Assembly (NCBI RefSeq): GCF_030440535.1 | Contig: NZ_CP047117.1 | Coordinates: forward strand, 1,426,001 to 1,490,000 | Source: Corynebacterium capitovis DSM 44611 | GTDB taxonomy: Bacteria > Actinomycetota > Actinomycetes > Mycobacteriales > Mycobacteriaceae | Direction of reading: 5' to 3' | DNA length: 64,000 nt | Part shown: piece by piece, positions 45,749 through 53,500 of the stretch | How positions within the stretch are numbered: position 1 is the stretch's first letter | How the letters are laid out: every line of letters starts with the position of its first letter | Notes under the pieces: model-generated | What the model saw: the letters and a program-made list of their open reading frames with translations, nothing else | Told to the model about the DNA's origin: nothing | Databases searched by the model: none | Program-made: the position numbers and the translations under genes

Positions 45749-46124
45749 CCTTAGCAGAGTTCGTCTATCATCCCGCGAGCTGTGCTGAGGCCCTTCTCGA
45801 CGCCCGTGAGAAGGCGGTGCCCCCCCCCCGAGCCCGCTGAAGGCCCATCGGCGTCAGCGGCATCGTCTTCTCCCTTGTTGCGGTGATCTTTACCTTCGGC
45901 GGGTTCATGTCGCTGGACATGGCTGCGGGCGAGACGTCGGACCCCGATTGCTCTCGTGGGCTGAATTCTCACCCTCCGGTTGATCTGACAGGGCAAGATA
46001 ATGAACGACAAGCGCCTCGGTGTCGTGAACGATAACGAGTGTGCGTCGCGTGCACCGTCTGAGCCAGCCATATTTAGTGTTGCCCGCTAGCCCACCCCGT
46101 CCGGCAACCCCCACGAAGGAGAAC
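45749..46124. other. 376-nt gap before the decarboxylase gene, with C10 tract and possible gene remnant
   Basis: The stretch holds a run of ten C (45820-45829). One plus-strand frame after it reads GVSGIVFSLVAVIFTFGGF followed by MSLDMAAGETSDPDC, which looks like the end of a small membrane protein, but the frame is closed by stops upstream and has no start codon. I regard it as a possible remnant without a name. The decarboxylase's ribosome binding site AAGGAG is at 46116-46121. Confidence 0.35.
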
Positions 46125-46127
46125 ATG

Positions 46128-47801
46128 ATGGCAACGATGACCATCGGCGATTTCATCATCGACAGGCTCAAGGCCTTGGGCATCCGAGAGATCCTCGGCG
46201 TTCCTGGTGACTTCAACCTGAGCTTCCTCGAGCAAATCGATGCCGCGGAGGACTTCCGCTTCGTGGGCACCTGCAACGAGTTGAACGCCGCTTATGCCGC
46301 CGACGGTTATGCCCGTCTCCACGGGGTGGGCGCCCTGCTGACCACCTACGGAGTCGGGGAGCTCTCCGCCCTTAACGGCATCGCAGGTGCGCGTGCGGAA
46401 CACGTTCCCGTCGTCTCCATCGCTGGCGCTCCCCCGCAGTACGCCACCGAATACCGCTGGAACCTCCATCATTCTCTCGCCGACGGCGACTTTGACAACA
46501 TGCTGGATGCGGTCCGCCCTTTCACCGAGGTGGCGATTCGGGTTTCACCCATGAATGTGGTGGGAGAGTTTGACCGCGCGCTGCGCACCTGCGTACGGGA
46601 GAAACGCCCCGTGCATATCCAGGTCCCCTCCGACATCACCCATCTCGAGGTCACCGTACCGGACACCCCTTTCACGGTTGATCCTCCGACGAGCGACGCG
46701 GAACGTCGTCACGCTGCCGTCGAGAAGTTCCTTGGCGCATTTGCGGAAGCCGAGCGGCCCCTGTTCTTGTTGGACCAAGACACGGACCGCCACGGCTTCA
46801 CGGATGTTTTCCGTCGCATCATCGACCGGGCCCAGATCCCGTACGCGCACATGGCCTCCGCGAAGGCACAGCTCAATGAGCGCCACCCGCTGTGCGTTGG
46901 CACCTACAACGGCGCCGCCTCTGCTCCCGGCGTGAGGGAGAAGGTGGAGGGATCGGACTTCCTCGTGACCACCAACCCCCGCTTCATCGAAGTCAATTCC
47001 GGCAACTTCACCCACGCCCTCCCCGAGACCGGCGTGGTGAACTTCGGCGACCAGCACATGGTGATCGACAACGAGTTCATCGTGGGCATCAATACCCTTG
47101 AGGTTCTACAAGACATCGCGGCCGCGGTCCCGGAGGCTCAGAAGGCCCCGGCCGAACCCGTGAGCGCGCCGACCTACGACGTGCAACCCGACAAGCCGCT
47201 TACTCAGGCCAGGCTGTGGCCACGCATCGCGAACTTCATTGACGAGGGAGACGTGGTCATCGCCGAAGCAGGGACCTCCAACATCGGTCTCGGCCCGCAG
47301 CGCATGCCGGATTCGGTGAAGTACATCAACTCGCCCATCTGGGGTTCGATCGGCTTCACGTTGCCCGCCCTGATGGGCGCGATGCTCGCAGACCCGGACC
47401 GCCGCCACCTTCTCTTCATCGGGGACGGGTCTTTCCAGCTCACCGCCCAGGAGCTCTCCACGATTCTGCGCGAGGATCTCAAACCCATCATCTTCCTGGT
47501 GAACAATCGCGGGTACACCATTGAACGCTTCATCCTCGGCATGGAGCGGGAGTACAACGACATCCAGGACTGGCAGTTCTCTCAACTGCCTAAGGTGTTC
47601 AAAGCAGACACGTCCATGCAGACCTACAGCGTCTCCACCGAAGGCGAACTGGAAAAGGTGCTGGAGGAGGTCTCATCCTGCGGAAACGGCGCGTTCATCG
47701 AGATGCACCTCGACCCGTTCGACGCCCCGAAAGCGCTGCAGGGCTTCGGGCCGGCAACGGCCGACTTCGACTTCGGCCCCCGCGGCCCACGCAACCCCTA
47801 A
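46128..47801 (+). CDS. Thiamine diphosphate-dependent 2-keto acid decarboxylase (indolepyruvate/phenylpyruvate/pyruvate decarboxylase family)
   Basis: The 557-residue protein has the three-domain layout of Pdc/IpdC/KdcA enzymes. The cofactor-activating Glu lies in TCNELNAAYAADGYAR (about residues 48-63), the active-site His pair in NLHHSLADGD (about 113-122), and the ThDP/Mg motif is GDGSFQLTAQEL...VNNRGYTIER (about 431-465). It decarboxylates a 2-keto acid to the aldehyde. Substrate choice between pyruvate, branched-chain and aromatic keto acids cannot be fixed from these motifs, but the aminotransferase downstream favours aromatic ones. The AAGGAG spacing fits the ATG at 46128 better than the ATG at 46125. 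Confidence 0.9.
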   Translation: MATMTIGDFIIDRLKALGIREILGVPGDFNLSFLEQIDAAEDFRFVGTCNELNAAYAADGYARLHGVGALLTTYGVGELSALNGIAGARAEHVPVVSIAGAPPQYATEYRWNLHHSLADGDFDNMLDAVRPFTEVAIRVSPMNVVGEFDRALRTCVREKRPVHIQVPSDITHLEVTVPDTPFTVDPPTSDAERRHAAVEKFLGAFAEAERPLFLLDQDTDRHGFTDVFRRIIDRAQIPYAHMASAKAQLNERHPLCVGTYNGAASAPGVREKVEGSDFLVTTNPRFIEVNSGNFTHALPETGVVNFGDQHMVIDNEFIVGINTLEVLQDIAAAVPEAQKAPAEPVSAPTYDVQPDKPLTQARLWPRIANFIDEGDVVIAEAGTSNIGLGPQRMPDSVKYINSPIWGSIGFTLPALMGAMLADPDRRHLLFIGDGSFQLTAQELSTILREDLKPIIFLVNNRGYTIERFILGMEREYNDIQDWQFSQLPKVFKADTSMQTYSVSTEGELEKVLEEVSSCGNGAFIEMHLDPFDAPKALQGFGPATADFDFGPRGPRNP

Positions 47802-47918
47802 CACGCACCGTTCAGGCGCAGTGAGCTGGCGCTGCGAGGTACCGTACGCACAGCATTTGAATGCATCCGACCCAGCGGGCCCGTCCGCCCGCCCGATGAT
47901 TTCTAGGAGCCACTCCAC

Positions 47919-48965
47919 GTGATCCGCCCCGACCTCTCCCACCTCCCTGCCTACGTGCCCGGCGCGCGCAACGACGCCGCCGTGAAGTTGTCATCCAACG
48001 AAATTGCCGAGGGTCCGCTTCCCTCGGTTAAGGCCGCGATGGCGGGTTCGCTCGATACCGTCAACCGCTACCCGGACATGGGTGCCATTGAGCTGCGCAC
48101 CACCCTAGCCCGCCACCTCGGTCTCTCGGTTGAGCAGGTTGCTGTGGGTACTGGCTCCTCCGCCCTTTGCCAGCAGCTGGTGAACATCACTGCGCAACCG
48201 GGCGATGACGTCATCTTTCCGTGGCGTTCCTTCGAGGCGTACCCGATCTTCGTCCACATCGCCGGTGCCAATCCAGTACCCGTAGCGCTGACGTCCGACT
48301 ATCGCGTCGATCTCGCCGGTCTCGCCGCCGCCATCACAGACGACACCAAGCTCATCTTCGTGTGCAACCCGAATAATCCGACCGCGACGACGATCACCAC
48401 GCGGGAGTGGCGCGAATTCATGTCCGCGGTTCCCGCAGACGTCCTCGTCGCCCTCGACGAGGCGTATTTCGAGTACAACTTTTCCGGTACCTCGCCTATC
48501 GGCACCGAGGAGATCACCGCCTACCGGAACGTCGTGGGCCTGCGCACCTTCTCCAAAGCGTATGGACTGGCCGGCGCCCGGGTCGGCTACGCTTTCGGCC
48601 CGGTAGAGATCATCGAGGCCCTCAACAAGGTCGCTGTCCCCTTCAGCGTCAGCTCCGTGGCCCAGGTCGGCGCGTTGGCCTCCCTGGACATGCACGACGA
48701 GCTGCAGCAGCGAGTCGAGACCACCGCCGAGCAGCGTGAGCGCCTGGCCGAGGCTCTCACCGGCCTTGGCTCGCCTAAGTCACAGACCAACTTCGTCTGG
48801 ATTCCGGCCGAGTCCATCAGCATCGCTCCCGAGGAGCTCGCCGCGACGCTTGCAAGGAACAATGTGCTCGTCCGAGCCTTCCCCGAGGGCATCCGCGTCA
48901 CGGTAACCACCGCCGAAGAGACCGACGCGTTCCTCACCGCCTGGAAGAAGTCCTACACGGGGTAG
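47919..48965 (+). CDS. pat: HisC-like aromatic amino acid aminotransferase
   Basis: The 348-residue class I/II PLP aminotransferase belongs to the HisC/Pat group: KLSSNEIAEGPLPSVKAAM (about residues 22-40), GTGSSALCQQLV, NPNNPTATTI (about 151-160), LDEAYFEY and the PLP-lysine block RTFSKAYGLAGARVGYAFG (about 208-226). Pat enzymes of corynebacteria transaminate phenylpyruvate and other aromatic keto acids, and some also histidinol phosphate; a separate his operon copy is expected elsewhere. It starts at GTG after AGGAG, 117 nt behind the keto acid decarboxylase, so the pair may connect amino acids to aldehydes. Confidence 0.85.
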   Translation: MIRPDLSHLPAYVPGARNDAAVKLSSNEIAEGPLPSVKAAMAGSLDTVNRYPDMGAIELRTTLARHLGLSVEQVAVGTGSSALCQQLVNITAQPGDDVIFPWRSFEAYPIFVHIAGANPVPVALTSDYRVDLAGLAAAITDDTKLIFVCNPNNPTATTITTREWREFMSAVPADVLVALDEAYFEYNFSGTSPIGTEEITAYRNVVGLRTFSKAYGLAGARVGYAFGPVEIIEALNKVAVPFSVSSVAQVGALASLDMHDELQQRVETTAEQRERLAEALTGLGSPKSQTNFVWIPAESISIAPEELAATLARNNVLVRAFPEGIRVTVTTAEETDAFLTAWKKSYTG

Positions 48966-48976
48966 AGCCCGCAGGG

Positions 48977-49020
48977 CAAAGGGGGCGTCGAAAAGCTTGT
49001 TCTTCTCGACGCCCCCCTTG
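48977..49020. terminator. Bidirectional terminator between pat and the aldehyde dehydrogenase gene
   Basis: AAAGGGGGCGTCGA and TCGACGCCCCCCTT form a stem of about 13 bp with one bulge and a loop of about 14 nt. It lies exactly between the two convergent stop codons and has A and T tracts suited to work in both directions. Confidence 0.8.
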
Positions 49021-49024
49021 CTTG

Positions 49025-50446
49025 CTACCCCGTGATCACGTGGGGCTGGCCGAGGCCCTTGAGGCCCTCGATGCCAAACTCCACGCCGTAGCCGGAGTGC
49101 CCCGAGCCACCAAAGGGGATGCGCGGGTCGACGGCGCCGTGGTTGTTGATCCACGTGGTGCCGGCACGAAGGCGCTCGGCAACGGAGAGGGCACGCTCGC
49201 GGTCGGCGGACCACACGGAGGAGCCGAGCCCGACGTCGAGGGAGTTGGCCAGGTCGATCGCCTCGTCGACGGTGGAGTAACGCACGATCGGCAGGGCGGG
49301 GCCGAACTGCTCTTCGACAACCAGCGCGTTGTCTGGGTCAATGTCCGCGACAAGTGTCGTTGGGTAGAAGTATCCCTTCTGCCCCTCCTCAGGGTCGCCA
49401 CCGATGACTACGCGCGCGCCGGAGTCCTTCGCCTTCTGCACAAGGTCGGCGACGATGTCGTACTGCGCCTTATTCTGCAGGGGTCCGAGCACGTTGTTCT
49501 CGTCGAGACCCTCGCCCATCGGCACGTTCTTCGCGAATTCCGCGAGGGCGTTGACGACCTCGTCGTAGATGGACTCCGGCACGTAGAGGCGCTTCAGCGC
49601 GGCGCACGTCTGACCGGTATTGATGAAGGCGCCCCAGAAGAGGCCCTCCGCGATGGCTGCCGGGTCGACGTCGTCAAGCACAATGCCCGCGTCGTTGCCG
49701 CCGAGCTCGAGGGTAAGGCGCTTGTAGGTGGGAGCGGAAGCCTCGATAATTTTCTGGCCCGTCGACGTGGAGCCGGTGAACATGAGCTTATCCACGTCCG
49801 GGTGCTTCGACAGGGCGGCCCCAAGTTCGCGGTCGCCGGAGACGTAGTTCAGCACTCCCTCAGGAACGGCGGTGGCGATCAGGTGGACGAGGGCCTTAAC
49901 GGATAGGGGGGTGTATTCGGAGGGCTTGACCACAACGGTGTTGCCCATCCGTAGCGCGGGGGCGACCTGCCAGACGGTGATCATCATTGGCCAGTTCCAC
50001 GGGCCGATTGCACCGACGACGCCCAAGGGGCGGTACGTCATGGTGGAGTAGGTCTCACCATCGTCCACGATGACCTCCGGTTCCAGCTCGAAGGACGCGG
50101 TCGCGCGCAACCAGCTGGAGCATGCCCCGACCTCGAAGCGGGCGTTCGGGCCGTTTAGCGGCTTGCCCTGTTCCCGCGAGAGAAGCTGCGCCAGTGGCTC
50201 CGCGTTCGCCTCGATTGCGTCCGCGGCGGCGTTGAGCATGGCGCTGCGCTGCTCGTGGGTGGTCGTGGCGAAGCTCGCGAAGGCCTCTCGGGCACGCGTG
50301 ACGGCCGCATTAAGGTCCTCGACGCTGTCTGTATCGGCGAAACCGATCCTCTCACCGGTCGCGGGGTTGAGGATTTCGCGTCCAGAGTCACCCGCGTCGA
50401 TGGCGGAGAGAAGCTCCTCGTAAGAACTGTAGGTGGGAAAACTCAT
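49025..50446 (-). CDS. NAD(P)-dependent aldehyde dehydrogenase
   Basis: The 473-residue protein has all ALDH superfamily features: GPWNWPMMITVWQVAPALRMGNTVVVKPSE (about residues 150-179), FTGSTSTGQKI, the general base Glu in LTLELGGNDAG (about 246-256), the nucleophile Cys in INTGQTCAALKRLYVP (about residue 284) and EEQFGPALPI. The family branch is unclear; it is close to enzymes acting on amino- or aryl-aldehydes. With the keto acid decarboxylase across the convergent terminator it could oxidise the aldehyde made there. Start ATG at 50446. Confidence 0.9.
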   Translation of the reverse strand: MSFPTYSSYEELLSAIDAGDSGREILNPATGERIGFADTDSVEDLNAAVTRAREAFASFATTTHEQRSAMLNAAADAIEANAEPLAQLLSREQGKPLNGPNARFEVGACSSWLRATASFELEPEVIVDDGETYSTMTYRPLGVVGAIGPWNWPMMITVWQVAPALRMGNTVVVKPSEYTPLSVKALVHLIATAVPEGVLNYVSGDRELGAALSKHPDVDKLMFTGSTSTGQKIIEASAPTYKRLTLELGGNDAGIVLDDVDPAAIAEGLFWGAFINTGQTCAALKRLYVPESIYDEVVNALAEFAKNVPMGEGLDENNVLGPLQNKAQYDIVADLVQKAKDSGARVVIGGDPEEGQKGYFYPTTLVADIDPDNALVVEEQFGPALPIVRYSTVDEAIDLANSLDVGLGSSVWSADRERALSVAERLRAGTTWINNHGAVDPRIPFGGSGHSGYGVEFGIEGLKGLGQPHVITG

Positions 50447-50752
50447 TGCGTGCTCCTGTGAAGAAGGGGTGGGACCCCTTCATCTTCGCATGAGTCCTTT
50501 CCGACACACATGCCCACGGGGTATCGTATTTCACAATCCGTGCACGAGCTTCTGCTGCACACCGAGCCACCGCGACTACGGGCGAATGACGATCCAGGTT
50601 ACCAACAGCCTTAATCTGCCCCAGTGGCGCGAGGCCACGGCCGCGTTCGCCACCCTCCGCATCGCCGCCGAGGCCCCTTCAAAAACGCTTACGGTGTCAG
50701 CACCAGTGTCTTCCGCAAGCAGGCACTGGCCGCTTCCTGACGACGCACCCGG
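50447..50752. other. 306-nt gap between the two aldehyde dehydrogenase genes
   Basis: It contains a hairpin (AAGGGGT-GGG-ACCCCTT, 50464-50480) 18 nt upstream of the downstream gene's start codon; on the minus strand this is where a gabD terminator or an attenuator would lie. A plus-strand frame from ATG 50586 reads MTIQVTNSLNLPQWREATAA and runs into gabD; it has no recognised family and I do not call it a gene. Confidence 0.4.
50464..50480 (-). terminator. Hairpin between gabD and the downstream aldehyde dehydrogenase gene
   Basis: AAGGGGT and ACCCCTT form a 7-bp perfect stem with a 3-nt loop. It may end gabD transcription or act as an attenuator for the next gene. Confidence 0.45.
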
Positions 50753-52228
50753 TTATTTGACCCGCTGGTAGGGGTCGCGGGTGCCGATGTGCTGCACCTC
50801 CGTGTACTCCAGCATTCCCTCGCGGGAGCCCTCGCGACCGAGGCCGGAGGCCTTGACACCGCCGAACGGGATCGATGCGTCCGAAACGACGCCGGAGTTG
50901 AAACCGAGGATGCCGAACTCCAGGTTGTCAGAGGCGCGATACATCATGTCTGGGTCCTCGGAAAAAACATAGGAGGCGAGGCCGTACTCGGTGTCGTTGG
51001 CCATCTCCCACGCCTCCTCTTCGCTAGAGAACGTAAAGATGGGCGCGATCGGGCCGAAGATCTCCTCTCGGAACACCTTGGCGTCGCGGGAGGCGCCCGT
51101 GATCACGGTGGGCTCGAAGAAGTAGCCCTTGCCATCCACCGCCTTCCCGCCGGTGAGAATTGTCCCACCGTGTGCGACGGCGTCGTCGACAAGCTCCTGC
51201 ATGCGCTCAACCGCCTTGGCCTCGATGAGCGGCCCGACTTCGACCCCGTCGTCCATGCCGTTGCCGACCTTCATCGCCGAGATCGCCGCGACAAACTTCT
51301 CGGTGAACTCAGCGGCGATGGATTCATGCACAAGGATGCGGTTCGCGGCGGTACAAGCCTCCCCGATGTTGCGCATCTTGGCTGCCTTCACCCCCGCCAC
51401 GGCGCCCTCCATGTCGGCGTCGGCGAAGACAATGGCCGGGGCGTTACCGCCGAGCTCCAGGGAGACCTTGATGATGTTCTTCGCGGCCAGCTCCATGAGC
51501 GAGGACCCGACGGGGGTCGACCCCGTAAAGGACATCTTGCGCAGGCGCGGGTCTTCCATGATTGGTTCGGAGACGTTCGCCGCGGAGGTCGAGGAGACGA
51601 TATTGATTACGCCGTCGGGCACACCCGCGTCCACCATCGTCTGCACGAAATACTGCATGGTCAGGGGTGTGAGCTTCGCAGGTTTGACGATGACGGTGTT
51701 GCCCGCAGCGAGCGCAGGGGCGATCTTGCGGGTCGCCATCGACAGGGGGAAGTTCCACGGGGTGATCAACAGGCACGGGCCGACGGGCTTGTGTACCGTG
51801 ACCATGCGGTTGCCCTTCGCCGGGTACAGGTTAGTGTGCCCAAAGAAGTGATTGGCTTCTTCCGAGAACCACAACAGGTAGTCGGAGCCGTAGTCAACCT
51901 CGCCTTTAGCCTCGGTGAAAGACTTGCCCATTTCCAGGGTCATCAGGGTGGCGAACTCCTCCTTGCGCTCCTGCATCAGGCCGTACCCCCTGCGCAGGAT
52001 CTCTGCCCGAGTACGAGGCGCAGTGCGCTCCCATTCCCGGCGCGCCGCGTGCGCGGCGTCGAGGGCGGCGAGGGAATCCTCGCGGGTGCCGGAAGACATC
52101 GTCGCCAGCACCTCCTCGGTGGCCGGGTTGAGAACGTCGTAGGTTTCACCCGCGGACCCGTCCCGCCACTCGCCGCCAATGAACAGGCGCTTTTCCACCT
52201 TGTTCAGCAGTTCCTCTACGTTCAGCAT
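50753..52228 (-). CDS. gabD: Succinate-semialdehyde dehydrogenase (GabD-like)
   Basis: The 491-residue protein is of the GabD/SSADH branch of ALDH: KPVGPCLLITPWNFPLSMATRKIAPALAAG (about residues 150-179), the Glu motif VSLELGGNAPAIVF (about 258-271) and the Cys motif RNIGEACTAANRILVH (about 292-307), whose EAC replaces the usual GQxC. This enzyme oxidises succinate semialdehyde to succinate; related ones accept other short aldehydes. No GABA transaminase gene is nearby, so the source of the aldehyde is unclear. It lies upstream of the other aldehyde dehydrogenase on the same strand. Confidence 0.87.
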   Translation of the reverse strand: MLNVEELLNKVEKRLFIGGEWRDGSAGETYDVLNPATEEVLATMSSGTREDSLAALDAAHAARREWERTAPRTRAEILRRGYGLMQERKEEFATLMTLEMGKSFTEAKGEVDYGSDYLLWFSEEANHFFGHTNLYPAKGNRMVTVHKPVGPCLLITPWNFPLSMATRKIAPALAAGNTVIVKPAKLTPLTMQYFVQTMVDAGVPDGVINIVSSTSAANVSEPIMEDPRLRKMSFTGSTPVGSSLMELAAKNIIKVSLELGGNAPAIVFADADMEGAVAGVKAAKMRNIGEACTAANRILVHESIAAEFTEKFVAAISAMKVGNGMDDGVEVGPLIEAKAVERMQELVDDAVAHGGTILTGGKAVDGKGYFFEPTVITGASRDAKVFREEIFGPIAPIFTFSSEEEAWEMANDTEYGLASYVFSEDPDMMYRASDNLEFGILGFNSGVVSDASIPFGGVKASGLGREGSREGMLEYTEVQHIGTRDPYQRVK

Positions 52229-52239
52229 GTGCGTGCTCC

Positions 52240-52450
52240 TTACTTGTTGTTCGGGATGAAGTCCGCCGCCAAGGCACGTGCCGAGGTTGCCAGCAGCTGC
52301 ACATCGGCGCCCACCAGCGCGAACGCGGCACCCTGCTCGAGATACGCCCGGGCCTGATCCACATTGAAAGCGTTGACCCCTACTGGCTTACCAGCTTCGC
52401 AGGCCACCCGGAAGGTGTGCTCCACCGCCGCGAGAACGTCCGGGTGCGTT
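52240..52450 (-). pseudogene. C-terminal fragment of an HpcH/HpaI-type aldolase
   Basis: The frame reads HPDVLAAVEHTFRVACEAGK, PVGVNAFNVDQARAYLEQG, AAFALVGADVQLLATSARAL and ends. This is the last third of an HpcH/HpaI aldolase, a family that cleaves 2-keto-3-deoxy sugar acids or 4-hydroxy-2-oxo acids. The rest of the protein and any start codon are missing; a stop occurs about 12 codons upstream of the recognisable part. It sits 11 nt upstream of gabD on the same strand. The further stretch up to 52618 contains no gene I recognise. Confidence 0.7.
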
Positions 52451-52618
52451 TGTTGGCCGCGGGATGTGCCGCGACGGTGCCGTAGTCATTGTTCGCCCCG
52501 ACCAGTACGTCCCAGTACGTCGCCGCCGTCCTCCTGCTCGGGGACAACGAGGCGCTCGATGCGTACTTTGCACAGGCCCTGCTCCCGCAGCGCTAGCGGG
52601 TGGGCGTCGAGAAGCGTT

Positions 52619-52646
52619 TTGCCCTCTCTGGCAGCGGTGTTAAGAT
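52619..52646 (+). promoter_or_regulatory. Promoter of rplY
   Basis: TTGCCC (52619-52624) and TAAGAT (52641-52646) are separated by 16 nt, a good sigma-A type promoter. The predicted start near 52653 gives a leader of about 145 nt before rplY. Confidence 0.6.
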
Positions 52647-52708
52647 GGGGCAATCTCGGCGAGGGCTGTAAGGCCGTTATCGGCGCGATATGAATCTCAG
52701 ACTTTCTC

Positions 52709-52764
52709 AAGCCTGCGATCACTCGACGAGACCAGATCCGTTCAGTGGTCGCAGGCTTTTCCTG
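52709..52764 (+). promoter_or_regulatory. Terminator-like leader hairpin of rplY (candidate attenuator)
   Basis: AAGCCTGCGATCACT (52709-52723) pairs along all 15 positions, with one G-U, with AGTGGTCGCAGGCTT (52744-52758) around a 20-nt loop; the 3' arm is followed by TTCC after the last TT. It lies in the rplY leader, 32 nt before the start codon, with no upstream plus-strand gene to terminate. A regulated terminator or an r-protein binding structure is inferred. Confidence 0.6.
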
Positions 52765-52796
52765 TGGCCCGTGCACTTCACAGGAGATTGCAAAAA

Positions 52797-53429
52797 ATGT
52801 CTACCCCCCACGTCATCAAGGCTGAAAAGCGCGAGGAGTTCGGCAAGGGCGCGTCCCGCCGCCTGCGCCGCGAGGGCAAGGTCCCCGGCGTGCTGTACGA
52901 AGCCGGCATCGACAACGTGCACTTCTCCATCGACCGCTTGGAGATCACCGCACTCGTGCGCAACGAGGGCGTCAACGCTGTCCTCGAGCTCGAGATCGAC
53001 GGTGAAAAGCTGCTCTGCATGGTCAAGCACGTTGACCAGAACGTCCTCACCCTCGAGATCGACCACATCGACTTGCTCGGTGTGAAGCGCGGCGAGAAGG
53101 TCGTCGTCGAGGTTCCGGTCGTCACCGAGGGTAAGGCCAAGCCGGACGCTGTCGTACTGCAGGAGGCGGACGTCCTCGAGATCGAGGTTGACGCCCTGAG
53201 CATTCCGGAAGAGATCGTCGTGTCTATCGAGGGCAAGGAAATCGGCGATCAGATCACCGCTGCCGACATCGCCCTGCCGGCCGGTGCTACGCTCACCACC
53301 GACCCGGAAACCCTCATCGTGAACATCACCTTCTTCCAGGAGGATGCTGAACTCGAGGCTGCCGCCGCGGAGGCGGAGGAAGGCGGCGCCGAGGCCGGTG
53401 CCGAGCCCAGCGAGGAAGCTTCCGAGTAG
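52797..53429 (+). CDS. rplY: 50S ribosomal protein L25/general stress protein Ctc
   Basis: L25 binds 5S rRNA loop E. The 210-residue protein is of the long Ctc type: an N-terminal L25 domain (IKAEKREEFGKGASRRLRREGKVPGVLYE, about residues 7-35), a C-terminal TL5/Ctc domain (about 100-190) and a highly acidic Ala/Glu tail. AGGAGA lies 6-8 nt before the ATG. It is transcribed through a long structured leader and is followed by a strong terminator and pth, the same order as in mycobacteria. Confidence 0.96.
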   Translation: MSTPHVIKAEKREEFGKGASRRLRREGKVPGVLYEAGIDNVHFSIDRLEITALVRNEGVNAVLELEIDGEKLLCMVKHVDQNVLTLEIDHIDLLGVKRGEKVVVEVPVVTEGKAKPDAVVLQEADVLEIEVDALSIPEEIVVSIEGKEIGDQITAADIALPAGATLTTDPETLIVNITFFQEDAELEAAAAEAEEGGAEAGAEPSEEASE

Positions 53430-53445
53430 CTTGCCCGCGCTTCAC

Positions 53446-53485
53446 GACGCCCCCGCCCTCCCCGCTTCGGGGATGCGGGGGCGTC
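53446..53485 (+). terminator. Strong terminator after rplY
   Basis: GACGCCCCCGC (53446-53456) pairs with GCGGGGGCGTC (53475-53485), with a second internal stem CCCCG-CTT-CGGGG. It ends 3 nt before the -10 box of pth, so the -35 region of pth falls inside the hairpin. Confidence 0.8.
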
Positions 53486-53488
53486 GCT

Positions 53489-53494
53489 TATGAT
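53489..53494 (+). promoter_or_regulatory. -10 box TATGAT for leaderless pth
   Basis: TATGAT ends 6 nt before the GTG at 53501. Another GTG at 53495 directly abuts the box and would be too close to be in the transcript's coding part, which supports 53501 as the start. Confidence 0.55.
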
Positions 53495-53500
53495 GTGGCC

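Noticed and set aside
50586..50772. Short plus-strand frame starting MTIQVTNSLNLPQW between the aldehyde dehydrogenase genes
   Set aside because: It runs into gabD, has no ribosome binding site and no family I recognise, so it was left as part of the gap.
50789..52357. A 522-codon plus-strand open frame opposite gabD
   Set aside because: The minus strand codes for a complete GabD with catalytic Glu and Cys motifs; the plus frame is its complement.
52491..52596. Plus-strand frame reading SQYVAAVLLLGDNEALDAYFAQ before rplY
   Set aside because: It looks protein-like but has no start codon and is only about 35 codons; it could be the end of a lost gene, but the evidence is too thin.
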